From Pseudoflavonifractor intestinihominis (GTDB lineage: Bacteria > Bacillota > Clostridia > Oscillospirales > Oscillospiraceae), in contig NZ_JBBMFK010000008.1 of NCBI RefSeq assembly GCF_040096055.1, forward strand, positions 1-64,000: a stretch of DNA of 64,000 nt, in the 5' to 3' direction. The notes under the pieces are model-generated. The model was not told the DNA's origin. It was given only the letters and a program-made list of their open reading frames with translations, and did not search any database. Of this stretch, positions 17,833 through 26,700 are shown in pieces; positions within the stretch are counted from its first letter, which is position 1, and the number at the start of each line of letters is the position of its first letter. Made by a program: the position numbers and the translations under genes.

Positions 17833-17862
17833 ATTATAACAACTCATTTAAGTGAAATACAA
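17833..17862 (-). promoter_or_regulatory. Promoter of the two-component operon
   Basis: Minus strand: TTGTAT (17862-17857), 18 bp, TATAAT (17838-17833), 43 bases upstream of the kinase ATG. Confidence 0.7.
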
Positions 17863-17914
17863 TGGTTTTGATGGTGAGTGCACAAAAACGTACCTGGATT
17901 ATAGATTTGCTACA

Positions 17915-17943
17915 TATACAGGCCGCCGGAAGGCTTTTATAAT
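17915..17943 (+). promoter_or_regulatory. Promoter of the ABC sugar operon
   Basis: TATACA (17915-17920), 17 bp, TATAAT (17938-17943). A perfect -10 with a poor -35 fits a promoter that needs an activator such as the YesN-type regulator encoded divergently. Confidence 0.6.
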
Positions 17944-17993
17944 CAAAGCATGAAGTCCGAAACCAGTTTGGACATGGAAAGGAGTACATAAAC

Positions 17994-19283
17994 ATGAAAA
18001 AGGCACTCGCTCTTGCACTCTCCGCCGCGCTTTCCGTCTCCCTTCTCGCCGGCTGCAGCAGCGGCGAACCCACCGTCTCTCCCAGCGGCTCCCAGACCGG
18101 CGGCGATTCCGGCTCCGGCGAAAAGGTCCAGCTCACCTTCATGACCAACGTGGTGGGCGAAAAGGCCTCCGCGCTGGAGAGCGCCATCAAGGACTTTGAG
18201 GCCGAGACCGGCTACACCGTGGAGTTCTCCGCCCCCGGCAGCAGCTACGAGGAGCTGATGAAGACCAAGATGTCCTCCAACGAGCTGCCCGACGTGTTCA
18301 CCACCCACGGCTGGTCTGTGGCCCGGTACAGCGAGTACCTGATGCCGGTCAACGACATGCCGTTTGCCTCCCGCATCTCCGATCAGATCAAGTCGGTCAT
18401 CACCAACTCCGAGGGCCAGATGTTCGTCCTGCCCGTGGACATGGAGATCGCCGGCATCATCTACAACGTGGACGTGCTGGACAGCTGCAACATCGACCCT
18501 GACAGCCTGAAGACCTGGGACGACTTTGCCGCCGCCTGCGCGACCATCAAGGCCGCCGGCATCTCCCCCATGCACATCGGCGGCAAGGATACCTGGACCA
18601 TCGGCCAGTTCTTTGACTGGGTGGCCCCCTCCTTCTACGTGACCGACGAGAACAACAGCAAGGCCGAGGAGCTCAAGAGCGGCACCTTTGACAGCGCCGT
18701 GTGGACTGAGATCGCCCAGATGATGTCCGACTGGACCGTGGCCGGCTACTTCAACCCCGACGTACTCACCGCCGACTACAACAGCGACATGGAGGCCCTG
18801 GCCACCGGCACCACCGCCTTCTGCTTCTACGGCCCCTCCTCCATGGTGGACGCCTACGGCATCAACGCCGACGCCAACCTGGGCATGATGCCCATCCCCT
18901 CCAACAGCCCTGACGATGATCCCACCCTCATCGCCGGCGAGGACATCGCCGTGGGCGTGTGGAAGGACACCGCCTATCCCGAGGCGGCCCAGGAGCTGCT
19001 GGAGTACCTGGCCCGTCCTGAAGTGTGCGCCAAGATCGCCGAAGCCGCCGGCAACGCCGCCGGCCTCAACGATGTGACCGTGGAGCTGGGCGACATCGGC
19101 GTGTATCTGGAGAAGTACAAGGACGTGAAGACCTTCCCCTACTTTGACCGCGAGTATCTGCCCAGCGGCCTGTGGGACGTGATGTGCTCCACCGGCGCCG
19201 AGATCCTGGCCCAGACCTCCGGCGCCGTGGAGAATGCCGGCAAGATCATGGAGCAGTCGTTCAACGACAAATACGCCGGATAA
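17994..19283 (+). CDS. ABC transporter sugar-binding lipoprotein
   Basis: A 429-residue family-1 extracellular solute-binding protein. The lipoprotein signal ends in LLAGC (Cys near residue 19), then a Ser/Gly-rich linker and the binding fold starting LTFMTNVVGEKA. Characteristic late segments include a GTTAFCFYGPSSM motif and PEAAQELLEYLARPEV, typical of oligosaccharide/monosaccharide importers. GAAAGGAG lies before the ATG. A hairpin terminator follows before the permease genes, which would give the binding protein more transcript than the permeases. No ATPase gene is present; a shared MsmK-type ATPase elsewhere is usual. Confidence 0.92.
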   Translation: MKKALALALSAALSVSLLAGCSSGEPTVSPSGSQTGGDSGSGEKVQLTFMTNVVGEKASALESAIKDFEAETGYTVEFSAPGSSYEELMKTKMSSNELPDVFTTHGWSVARYSEYLMPVNDMPFASRISDQIKSVITNSEGQMFVLPVDMEIAGIIYNVDVLDSCNIDPDSLKTWDDFAAACATIKAAGISPMHIGGKDTWTIGQFFDWVAPSFYVTDENNSKAEELKSGTFDSAVWTEIAQMMSDWTVAGYFNPDVLTADYNSDMEALATGTTAFCFYGPSSMVDAYGINADANLGMMPIPSNSPDDDPTLIAGEDIAVGVWKDTAYPEAAQELLEYLARPEVCAKIAEAAGNAAGLNDVTVELGDIGVYLEKYKDVKTFPYFDREYLPSGLWDVMCSTGAEILAQTSGAVENAGKIMEQSFNDKYAG

Positions 19284-19299
19284 TCCAATCCCCCTGCCG

Positions 19300-19331
19300 G
19301 ACGGGCCTGCCCCTGCAGGCCCGTCTGTTTT
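19300..19331 (+). terminator. Intercistronic attenuating terminator
   Basis: A perfect 11-bp stem (19300-19310 with 19315-19325), a CCCT loop and TGTTTT. It lies between the binding-protein gene and the first permease in the same operon. Confidence 0.75.
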
Positions 19332-19361
19332 AAACTGGCGCGCACAGCAAAGGAGGACGTC

Positions 19362-20252
19362 ATGTTGAAAAAACGGCCGCGAGCCCGTATGGGGCAGTAC
19401 AAAATGGATCTCTTCTATCTGCCTGCCGTACTGCTGTTCATCGTATTTGTCATCTACCCCTTTCTCAAGGGAGGCTTTCTCTCCCTGACCAACTGGAACG
19501 GCTATTCCCAGAGCTATCGGATGGTGGGATTGAACAACTATCTGCGGCTGTTTACCGACAAAAACATGGGGACCGCCATTCTGAACACCCTGATCTACGC
19601 ATTCGGAAGCACCCTGCTGCAAAATGTCATCGGCCTGGCTCTGGCCCTGTTCCTCAACAGCAAGTTCCGGGGCCGCTCCCTGCTGCGCACCATTATCTAC
19701 CTGCCGGTCATGATTGCGCCCCTCATCATGGGCTACGTGATGTACTTTTTCTTCTCCTACAACCGGGGCGCCATCAACGACATCGTGGTGGCCCTGGGGG
19801 GCGAGATGGTGGACTGGATGGCCAGCGGGCCCAGAGCGGTCATCATCATGACGGTCATCAACGCCCTCCAGTTCGTGGGCGTGTCCATGGTCATCTATCT
19901 GGCGGGCCTGCAGAACATCCCCAGCATGTACTATGAGGCCGCCAAGGTGGACGGCATCGGCACGGTCTCCCAGTTCCGCTACATCACCTTCCCGCTGCTC
20001 ATGCCCGCCATCCAGTCGTCGGTGGTGGTCAACCTGGTGGGCGGCTTCAAGCTCTTCGACATCATCATGGCCCTCACCTCCGGCGGACCGGGCTACGCCT
20101 CCCACAGCCTGTCCACCCTGATCCACCGGACCTACTTCGGCAGCGAAAACGCGGGCTACGCCTCGGCCATCGGCCTGGTGTCCTTCCTGCTGATCCTGGT
20201 CATCAGCTCCCTGGTCACCCGATACTTTACCCGGAAGGAGGTCCAGATGTGA
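19362..20252 (+). CDS. ABC sugar transporter permease (MalF/UgpA type)
   Basis: A 296-residue inner-membrane permease with six hydrophobic segments. The binding-protein-dependent transport signature with its EAA loop is visible as YYEAAKVDGIGTVSQFRYITFPLL (about residues 190-215). The N-terminal PAVLLFIVFVIYPFLKGG helix and VGLNNYLRLF segment are typical of MalF-class proteins. AAAGGAGG precedes the ATG. It overlaps the next permease by 4 bases. Confidence 0.93.
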   Translation: MLKKRPRARMGQYKMDLFYLPAVLLFIVFVIYPFLKGGFLSLTNWNGYSQSYRMVGLNNYLRLFTDKNMGTAILNTLIYAFGSTLLQNVIGLALALFLNSKFRGRSLLRTIIYLPVMIAPLIMGYVMYFFFSYNRGAINDIVVALGGEMVDWMASGPRAVIIMTVINALQFVGVSMVIYLAGLQNIPSMYYEAAKVDGIGTVSQFRYITFPLLMPAIQSSVVVNLVGGFKLFDIIMALTSGGPGYASHSLSTLIHRTYFGSENAGYASAIGLVSFLLILVISSLVTRYFTRKEVQM

Positions 20253-21082
20253 GCAGACAGCCTAAAACGAACAAGCGCCGGGCCTGGTGGCGCATCCCCA
20301 TCGCCCTCGTCATCCTGGCCATTTTCCTCTCGCCGTTCTATATCCTGCTCAGCGTGGCCTTCCGCTCCCCCCAGAACCTGAGCTCCTACTGGATCTTCCC
20401 CACCCAGCTCCACCTGGAGAACTTCCAGAGCGCCATCCAAGAGGGAGATATCCTGCTGGCCATCTTCAACAGCCTGATCATCACCGTGGGCGCCGTGTTC
20501 CTGGTCACAGTCATCGGCGCGTTGGCGGCCTATCCCCTGGCCCGGCGGCGCACCAGGCTCAACATGGGCATCAAGGGCTTTGCCCTGGGCATCATGATGG
20601 TGCCGCCCCTGTCCATCCTGGTGTCCCTCTACTCGGTGATGGTGCAGCTCCAGGGCGTGAACCGCTTCTGGGGCATCATCATCATCCTGGTCACCTTTGA
20701 GCTGCCCCTGAGCATCTTCCTGTACACCAATTTCATCTCCTCCATCCCCAACGCCCTGGACGAGGCCGCCGCCATCGACGGCAGCGGTCCGGTGCGCACC
20801 TTCTTCCAGATCATCCTGCCCCAGCTCAAGCCGGTGACGGCCTCGGTGGTCATCCTCACCGGCGTCCACTGCTGGAACGACTACCAGTTCTCCCTGTACA
20901 TGCTCCAGTCCCCCAAGCTGCGCACCATTCCGCTGGCCATCGCGTCCTACTTCTCCCAGACCACCAGCAACGTCAACGCGGCGGCGGCGGCGGCCCTTCT
21001 GGCCATCCTGCCCATTGTCATCGCGTTCCTGTTCCTGCAGAAGTATTTTATCCAGGGCATGGTGGACAGCGCCATCAAATAA
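20249..21082 (+). CDS. ABC sugar transporter permease (MalG/UgpE type)
   Basis: A 277-residue partner permease with six membrane segments and an EAA loop ALDEAAAIDGSGPVRTFFQIIL followed by PQLKP. The start is a GTG at 20249 inside an ATGTGA overlap with the previous stop, and AAGGAGG lies at good spacing. The two permeases form the membrane channel for the lipoprotein upstream. Confidence 0.93.
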   Translation: MSRQPKTNKRRAWWRIPIALVILAIFLSPFYILLSVAFRSPQNLSSYWIFPTQLHLENFQSAIQEGDILLAIFNSLIITVGAVFLVTVIGALAAYPLARRRTRLNMGIKGFALGIMMVPPLSILVSLYSVMVQLQGVNRFWGIIIILVTFELPLSIFLYTNFISSIPNALDEAAAIDGSGPVRTFFQIILPQLKPVTASVVILTGVHCWNDYQFSLYMLQSPKLRTIPLAIASYFSQTTSNVNAAAAAALLAILPIVIAFLFLQKYFIQGMVDSAIK

Positions 21083-21099
21083 TGGAAGGAGCCGCTCTA

Positions 21100-23265
21100 T
21101 TGAATAACGAACGCTTTCATCCTATCATAGAGGAGCCGCCGCTGGCACACGCGCTGCACCACTGGGATCAGGACCGGGGCCTGCTCACCTATGAGTACAA
21201 CGGCGTCAACGTGATCGAAGTACAGGTGCCCGCCGGGACGGATCTGGGCTTTCGCCACGGGTCGGACGGCTCCATGCAGAGCATCCAGTATATTCAGCAG
21301 CTCTATCTGGCCAGCGAGACCCCCTGCACCGCCCGCATCACCCTGCGGGGCCACGCCGGAGCGCTGAACCTGCGGCCCCACCGGGCCAGGGGCGAGCAGG
21401 CGGTGCTGGGCACCCAGCCCGGTGTGCTGAGCTGGGGGGTCAACGGCTTCTACGACACGGAGTGGGACCTGCTTCTGGACTGGCATGGCCTCCCCTGGCG
21501 CTGGACCGCCCAGGCCATGGAGGAGCAGCCGGACGGCTGGGTCGCCGCCGTCTTTGAGGCGGAGCTGACCATGCAGGCCCTGTATCTCAACCTGCGCCCC
21601 CGGTACTACGGCAGCTACCTGGGCTACCGCTTCCACCGCCCCTGGCTCCGCCGTCCCAACCAGAAGGCGGTGGCCGGCTGGTGCTCCTGGGAGGCCTACC
21701 GCCGGGACATCGACATCGGCAAGGTCCGCGCCGTTGCCGACTTTCTCAGCAAACACCTGTCCCCCTACGGCCTGGAGTACCTCCAGGTGGACGACGGCTA
21801 TCAGGCCATGCCCCTGCCCGTGAAGGCGGAGATGACCATGGCCCAGGGCTGGATGTGCTGTGACAGCGAGAAGTTTCCCGGCGGCCACGAGAGCATCGTG
21901 TCGGCGGCTGCGGAAAAGGGCCTGGCCCCCGCCATCTGGGTCAACGCCAACATCACCAACCCCGACTTTCCCACGGCCCATCCCGACGCCGTCATCTGGC
22001 ACGATGGGGAGCCTCTCACGGGGGAGTGGATCGACTTCCTCTACAACTGCACCCCCGAGACCCTGGCCGCCCATGTGGAGCCCCTCTTTGCCGCCCTGCG
22101 GGAGAAGGGCTACCGCTACATCAAGATCGACGCCATCCGCCACCTGCTCTTTGACGGCCTCCACGAGTGCGTCCGCCTGGGCCTGATGACCAACGAGGAC
22201 GCCTCCGCCCGGTTCCGCGCCTTCATGGAGGCGGGCCGCAGGGGCATGGGCGAAGACATGTACTACCTGGCCAGCTGGGGCGAGATGCACGAGGTGGTGG
22301 GCGTGGCCGACGCCTGCCGCATCTCCATGGACGCCAACCCCACCTGGGCAGGGGTGCGGATGCAGCTCTTCGAGTCCGCCCGCTGGTTCCACGCCCACCG
22401 GGTGCTCTTCCTCAACGACCCGGACCACGTGTGCGTACGCACCAAGCCGGAGTGGGCCCGCAGCGTGCTCTCCCTCATCAGCCTGTCCGGCGAGCTGTAC
22501 ATGCTCAGCGACACCGCCGAGGCCTACACAGCCGAGAAGCTGGATATCCTCCGCAGGACCCTGCCGCCCCTGACCACCAGTACCGGTGAGACCGGGCCCC
22601 TGAATCTGGAGTATCCCGCCTACACCTGGACCAAGCTCCACGGCTTTGCCGTCCAGTCCCACGAGACGCCGGTGGAGATGGAGGACGTGAGCGCCCAGGA
22701 GGCCGCCAACATCGCCGGCTGGGCCCCCGACCGGGACAACCTCCACCCCTTCTCCAGCCTCTGGTCCTTTGCCATGGTCCACCACGGCATGAACTGGCGG
22801 GTCATGCTCCGGGTGGCCACCACGCCGCTGGCCTCCGGACGGCTGCCCCTGGAGCGGCTGGCCCTGGACCCGGACAAGACCTATCTGGCCTACGATTTCT
22901 GGGCGCAGGAGTTCCTGGGCGAGGTGAGCGGCACCGTGGACTGCCCCCCTCTGGCCCTGGGCTGCTGCCAGGCCGTGGCCTTCCACCAGAGGCCCGATCA
23001 CCCCGCGGTCATCGCCTCCGACCGGCATGTGTCCATGGACGCGGTCAGCATCCTGTCCCACCTCTGGGACGGCAAGGCCCTCCGTCTCAGGCTCACCGGT
23101 CCTGTGGGCGAGACCTTCCGCTACCACATCTGGACGCCCGGCGGCATGTCCCTTGCCCTCGGGGAACAGAGGGGCTGCACCGCTGCGCTGGAACAGGGCG
23201 CGCTGACCACCGCTGTGGTGACATTTGAGAACAAGGAGGCGGACCTATGCCTGACACTGGCGTGA
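21100..23265 (+). CDS. Clan-D (GH36/GH27-like) alpha-galactosidase-type enzyme
   Basis: A 721-residue cytosolic glycosidase. An N-terminal beta-sandwich (~200 residues) precedes a TIM barrel starting AVAGWCSWEAYRRDI, with LEYLQVDDGYQ, the probable nucleophile Asp344 in YIKIDAIRH, and the probable acid/base Asp411 in ADACRISMDANPTW. A C-terminal beta domain follows. This is the pattern of clan GH-D retaining alpha-galactosidases and relatives; the exact sugar is not certain. Start: a TTG at 21100 lies 8 bases after GGAAGGAG, while the ATG at 21082 is itself part of that ribosome site and has none upstream, so TTG is preferred. It lacks a signal peptide, so it acts on the imported sugar. Confidence 0.82.
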   Translation: MNNERFHPIIEEPPLAHALHHWDQDRGLLTYEYNGVNVIEVQVPAGTDLGFRHGSDGSMQSIQYIQQLYLASETPCTARITLRGHAGALNLRPHRARGEQAVLGTQPGVLSWGVNGFYDTEWDLLLDWHGLPWRWTAQAMEEQPDGWVAAVFEAELTMQALYLNLRPRYYGSYLGYRFHRPWLRRPNQKAVAGWCSWEAYRRDIDIGKVRAVADFLSKHLSPYGLEYLQVDDGYQAMPLPVKAEMTMAQGWMCCDSEKFPGGHESIVSAAAEKGLAPAIWVNANITNPDFPTAHPDAVIWHDGEPLTGEWIDFLYNCTPETLAAHVEPLFAALREKGYRYIKIDAIRHLLFDGLHECVRLGLMTNEDASARFRAFMEAGRRGMGEDMYYLASWGEMHEVVGVADACRISMDANPTWAGVRMQLFESARWFHAHRVLFLNDPDHVCVRTKPEWARSVLSLISLSGELYMLSDTAEAYTAEKLDILRRTLPPLTTSTGETGPLNLEYPAYTWTKLHGFAVQSHETPVEMEDVSAQEAANIAGWAPDRDNLHPFSSLWSFAMVHHGMNWRVMLRVATTPLASGRLPLERLALDPDKTYLAYDFWAQEFLGEVSGTVDCPPLALGCCQAVAFHQRPDHPAVIASDRHVSMDAVSILSHLWDGKALRLRLTGPVGETFRYHIWTPGGMSLALGEQRGCTAALEQGALTTAVVTFENKEADLCLTLA

Positions 23266-23693
23266 ACATCCCGCTTGAGCTGCTGAGTGAGGAAGCCTTT
23301 GCCCCTTTCGGGCGGCTCATCCAGTTCTCCCAGCACCCGGAGGACCCCCGGTTTGAGGTGGTCATCCGGGAGGAGATCGAACCCTGGCGCATCGCCATGT
23401 TCCGGGTGCGCCAGCGCACCGCGGAGCGGCTGGAGTGCCACCCCACCTCCATGGAGAGCTTTGAGCCGGTCTCAGGCATCGGCGTCCTGCTGTGCGCCGA
23501 GCCCCACGCGCCGGATCAGCTCCACGCCTTTCTGCTGGACGCGCCGGTGTGCCTGTACAAGGCGGTGTGGCACGAGGTAATTACCCTTTCCGACGAGGCA
23601 ATCTATAAGATCACAGAGAACAAGGAGGTGCATTCGGAATTCCATACATTCCCGTTTCCAGTGAGGTTTCAAATTACCGCGCCAATGAAATGA
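23247..23693 (+). CDS. AllA/ureidoglycolate-lyase-like cupin protein
   Basis: A 148-residue small beta-barrel protein. LLSEEAFAPFGRLIQF at the start and HAFLLDAPVCLYKAVWHEVI in the C-terminal half resemble the ureidoglycolate lyase (AllA, PF04115) family. No allantoin genes are nearby, so a role in purine breakdown is unlikely. In sugar operons such proteins may act on a sugar intermediate; this is inference. It overlaps the end of the glycosidase gene by 19 bases and has AAGGAGG before the ATG. The next gene follows 12 bases later. Confidence 0.65.
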   Translation: MPDTGVNIPLELLSEEAFAPFGRLIQFSQHPEDPRFEVVIREEIEPWRIAMFRVRQRTAERLECHPTSMESFEPVSGIGVLLCAEPHAPDQLHAFLLDAPVCLYKAVWHEVITLSDEAIYKITENKEVHSEFHTFPFPVRFQITAPMK

Positions 23694-23705
23694 GGAGGAA
23701 AAGCT

Positions 23706-26700
23706 GTGAAAAAGACTGCGAAACGCGCCTGTTCCCTGCTGTGCGTTCTGGCCATGCTGCTGGGCCTGCTGCCCGGCGCGGCGCTGGCGGCAGAGGGCCC
23801 CAACCTGGTCCAGAACCCCGACTTTCTCACCGAGGACAACTGGGAATTTGTCAACGGCGGCGTGTCCGGCGGCCACTTCTATCTGGATGAGGACGGCCGG
23901 GTGAGCCAGAAGATCACCATCCCCGCCGACGGTACCTACGCCGTCTCCGGGAAGCTGGCCACCGCCTCCGGCACTGTGGACTGCACCTTCGGCGTCAAGA
24001 TGGCCGACGGCGACGTCCTGAAAGAGGAGCAGCTGGCCAGCGGGCTGGACTACGACCTGATCGAACTGGGCACCTTTGACCTCCAGCAGGACGACGTCAT
24101 CGAGGTATACGCCACCCGGAGCGCCACCGGCAACTGGGTCAACGGCAACGGCATCAAGGTCGTGGACGTCAACTATCCCGAGCCCGCGCCCGATTACAGC
24201 GGCAACCTGCTGCAGGACCCCGGCTTTGAGAACGGCGGTACCGGTTGGTATTTTGCCAACAGCAAGGGCGACGGCACCCCTCAGCGCTCCGGCTCCGGCA
24301 TTCAGACCAACAACCCCCACACCGGCTCCAGAGGCTTCTTCCTGGACGGCGGTGAGAGCAACGCCATCCGCCAGACTGTGACCGTGCCCTATAACGGCTG
24401 CTACACCACCTCCGCTTACATCGCCACCGGCGGCAGCGGCGCGGTGTTCGGCATCAAGGACAGCGGCGACCAGGTTCTGGACTCCGCAACTCTGCCCAAC
24501 GGCGCCACCTACAGCGCCCCCCACGCCCTCAAGACCCTGGAGCTGAAGCAGGGCGACGAGGTCACCGTCTATGTCACCGGCGGCAGCGCCTGGACCAACG
24601 GCGACGACATCTCCTTTGCCTATGACTTCTCCCAGGTGGCCTACAACCTGCTCTCCGGCCTGACCCTGGAGGGCACCACCTCCGTTCGTCTGCCCTGGGC
24701 TGGTGACTACATCTTCACCGCCGACATCACCGGCGGCACTGTCACCGTCAACGGCCAGGAGGTGGCTGACGGCAAGCTGTCCCTCACCGGTCTGGAGCTG
24801 GACAGCATGGCCGAGATCGTGGTGTCCGACGGCTGCACCGTGGAGAACGCCAGCCTGACTCTGGACACCTCCAGCATCCCCAACGAGGCCCCCACCGCCA
24901 CCGATGTGGCCTTCACCGGTATCCTCCACTCCGGTCAGATCCTCACCGGCAGCTACACCTTTACCGACACTGACGAGGGTCAGGGCGGCAAGGAGGGTGT
25001 CACCGCCTTCCGCTGGCTGAGCGCCGACGCCATTGACGGCGAGTACACCGCCATTGAGGGTGAGACCGGCAAGACTCTGGCGCTCACCGACGACCTGGAC
25101 GGGAAGTACATCAAGTTCGAGGTTACCCCTGTGGACGGCTACGGCAAGGCGGGCGAGACTGTGACGACTGAGGCACAGGGCCCCGTGGTCATCAACTATG
25201 TCCGCAACCCCGGCCTCGAGATTGAGAGCAGCTATCAGCCCGTGGGTTGGGCCACCAAAAACGGCGGCAGTATGCCCAATAATTTCAACGATGCACGTGG
25301 CGGTTTCCGGTTTGCCCGTATCTTTGCCGGGGACAGCGACGCTGAGGTATATTATACCGCAGATATTCCTATGACTGCAAATTATACTGCAGGTGCCTGG
25401 ATAAATACCGATACCGCTGCAGGAACGCTGGGTGTGCGCACCACCTCCGGAGCGGTGCTCCAGGAAATCACCCTGCCCGCGACCAGCGGCGAGTATCAGT
25501 TCGTGGAGCTGACCTTTGCCGCTGAGGGCGGCACTCAGGTAGAGTTCTATCTGAAGGGCGCTGAGGGCTGCAGCCAGATCTATGGCGACGACTTCCAGAT
25601 CCTCTACAAGGACAAGGAGAACCTGCCCGAGTTCGTCACCCTCCACGCCTTTGATGTGGAAGGCGCCACCTCCGTGAAGATGGACAACGACGCCAAGACC
25701 ATTGCCGTCACCGTCCCCTACGAGACCGACGTCACCGCCCTCACCGTCACCAGCAAGGTGTCCGAGGGTGCCACCATTCAGCCCGCCTCCGGCAGCGCGG
25801 TGGATTTCTCCGAGCCTGTGGAGTTCACCATCACCAACGGCAGCAGCAGCGCCACCTGGACCGTCACCGTCACCGTGGCGGAGAAGTGCCTGGTGCTCAC
25901 CAGCGACAACGAGATCCTGACCGAGGGCTTCAACTGGGCGGTGCAGAAGACCAACCAGTTTGTCATGACAGGCAAGTCCGGCCTGATCAACAAGTCCGAG
26001 AGCGGCGCCGGTACCGGTCCCGTGGACTACATGCCCTCCTACTGGGCGGGCTACTACGACCGCACCGCCTTCTATGGCCGCGACTTTGTCCACCAGGCCG
26101 TGGGCGGCCAGATCGTGGGCCTGTGGAATGAGAACTGGAACATGTTCCACACCTTTGCCGCCTTCGCCTCTGAATCCCGCGACTGGTACACCGGCTGGGC
26201 CTTCAACTTTGACGGCTCCATCTACACCCTGGATTACAAGAACGACAACAACTTCGTCCGGGAAGTCCCGGCCCAGTTCGAGCTGGTGGAGAAGGCCTAC
26301 AAGCAGTACCTGTGGAGCGGCGACCGGCGCTACATCGAGGACGAGACCATGTGGAACTTCTACACCAAGGTCATGACCGACTTTGTGGAGCTCCACGACA
26401 CCAACGGCAACGGTATCGCCGAGGGCACCGGCGGCGGCATCTTCTCCGGCTCCTGCACCTACAACGAGCGGGGCGGCCAGCCCATCATCGAGGCCGGCGA
26501 CGCCATCGGCTCCCAGTACCAGGCCACCCTGGCCTACGCCGCCATGCTCAAGGAGCGGGGCGAGCTGGAGGAGAGCGAGGCGTGGTATGCCAAGGCCGAC
26601 GAGCTCAAGCGCTACTTCAACGAGGAGTGGAGCGTCATGCCCGACGACGAGGACGGCACCGGCCTCTACGCCCGGGCTCTGAGCACTGACGGCGTCACCA

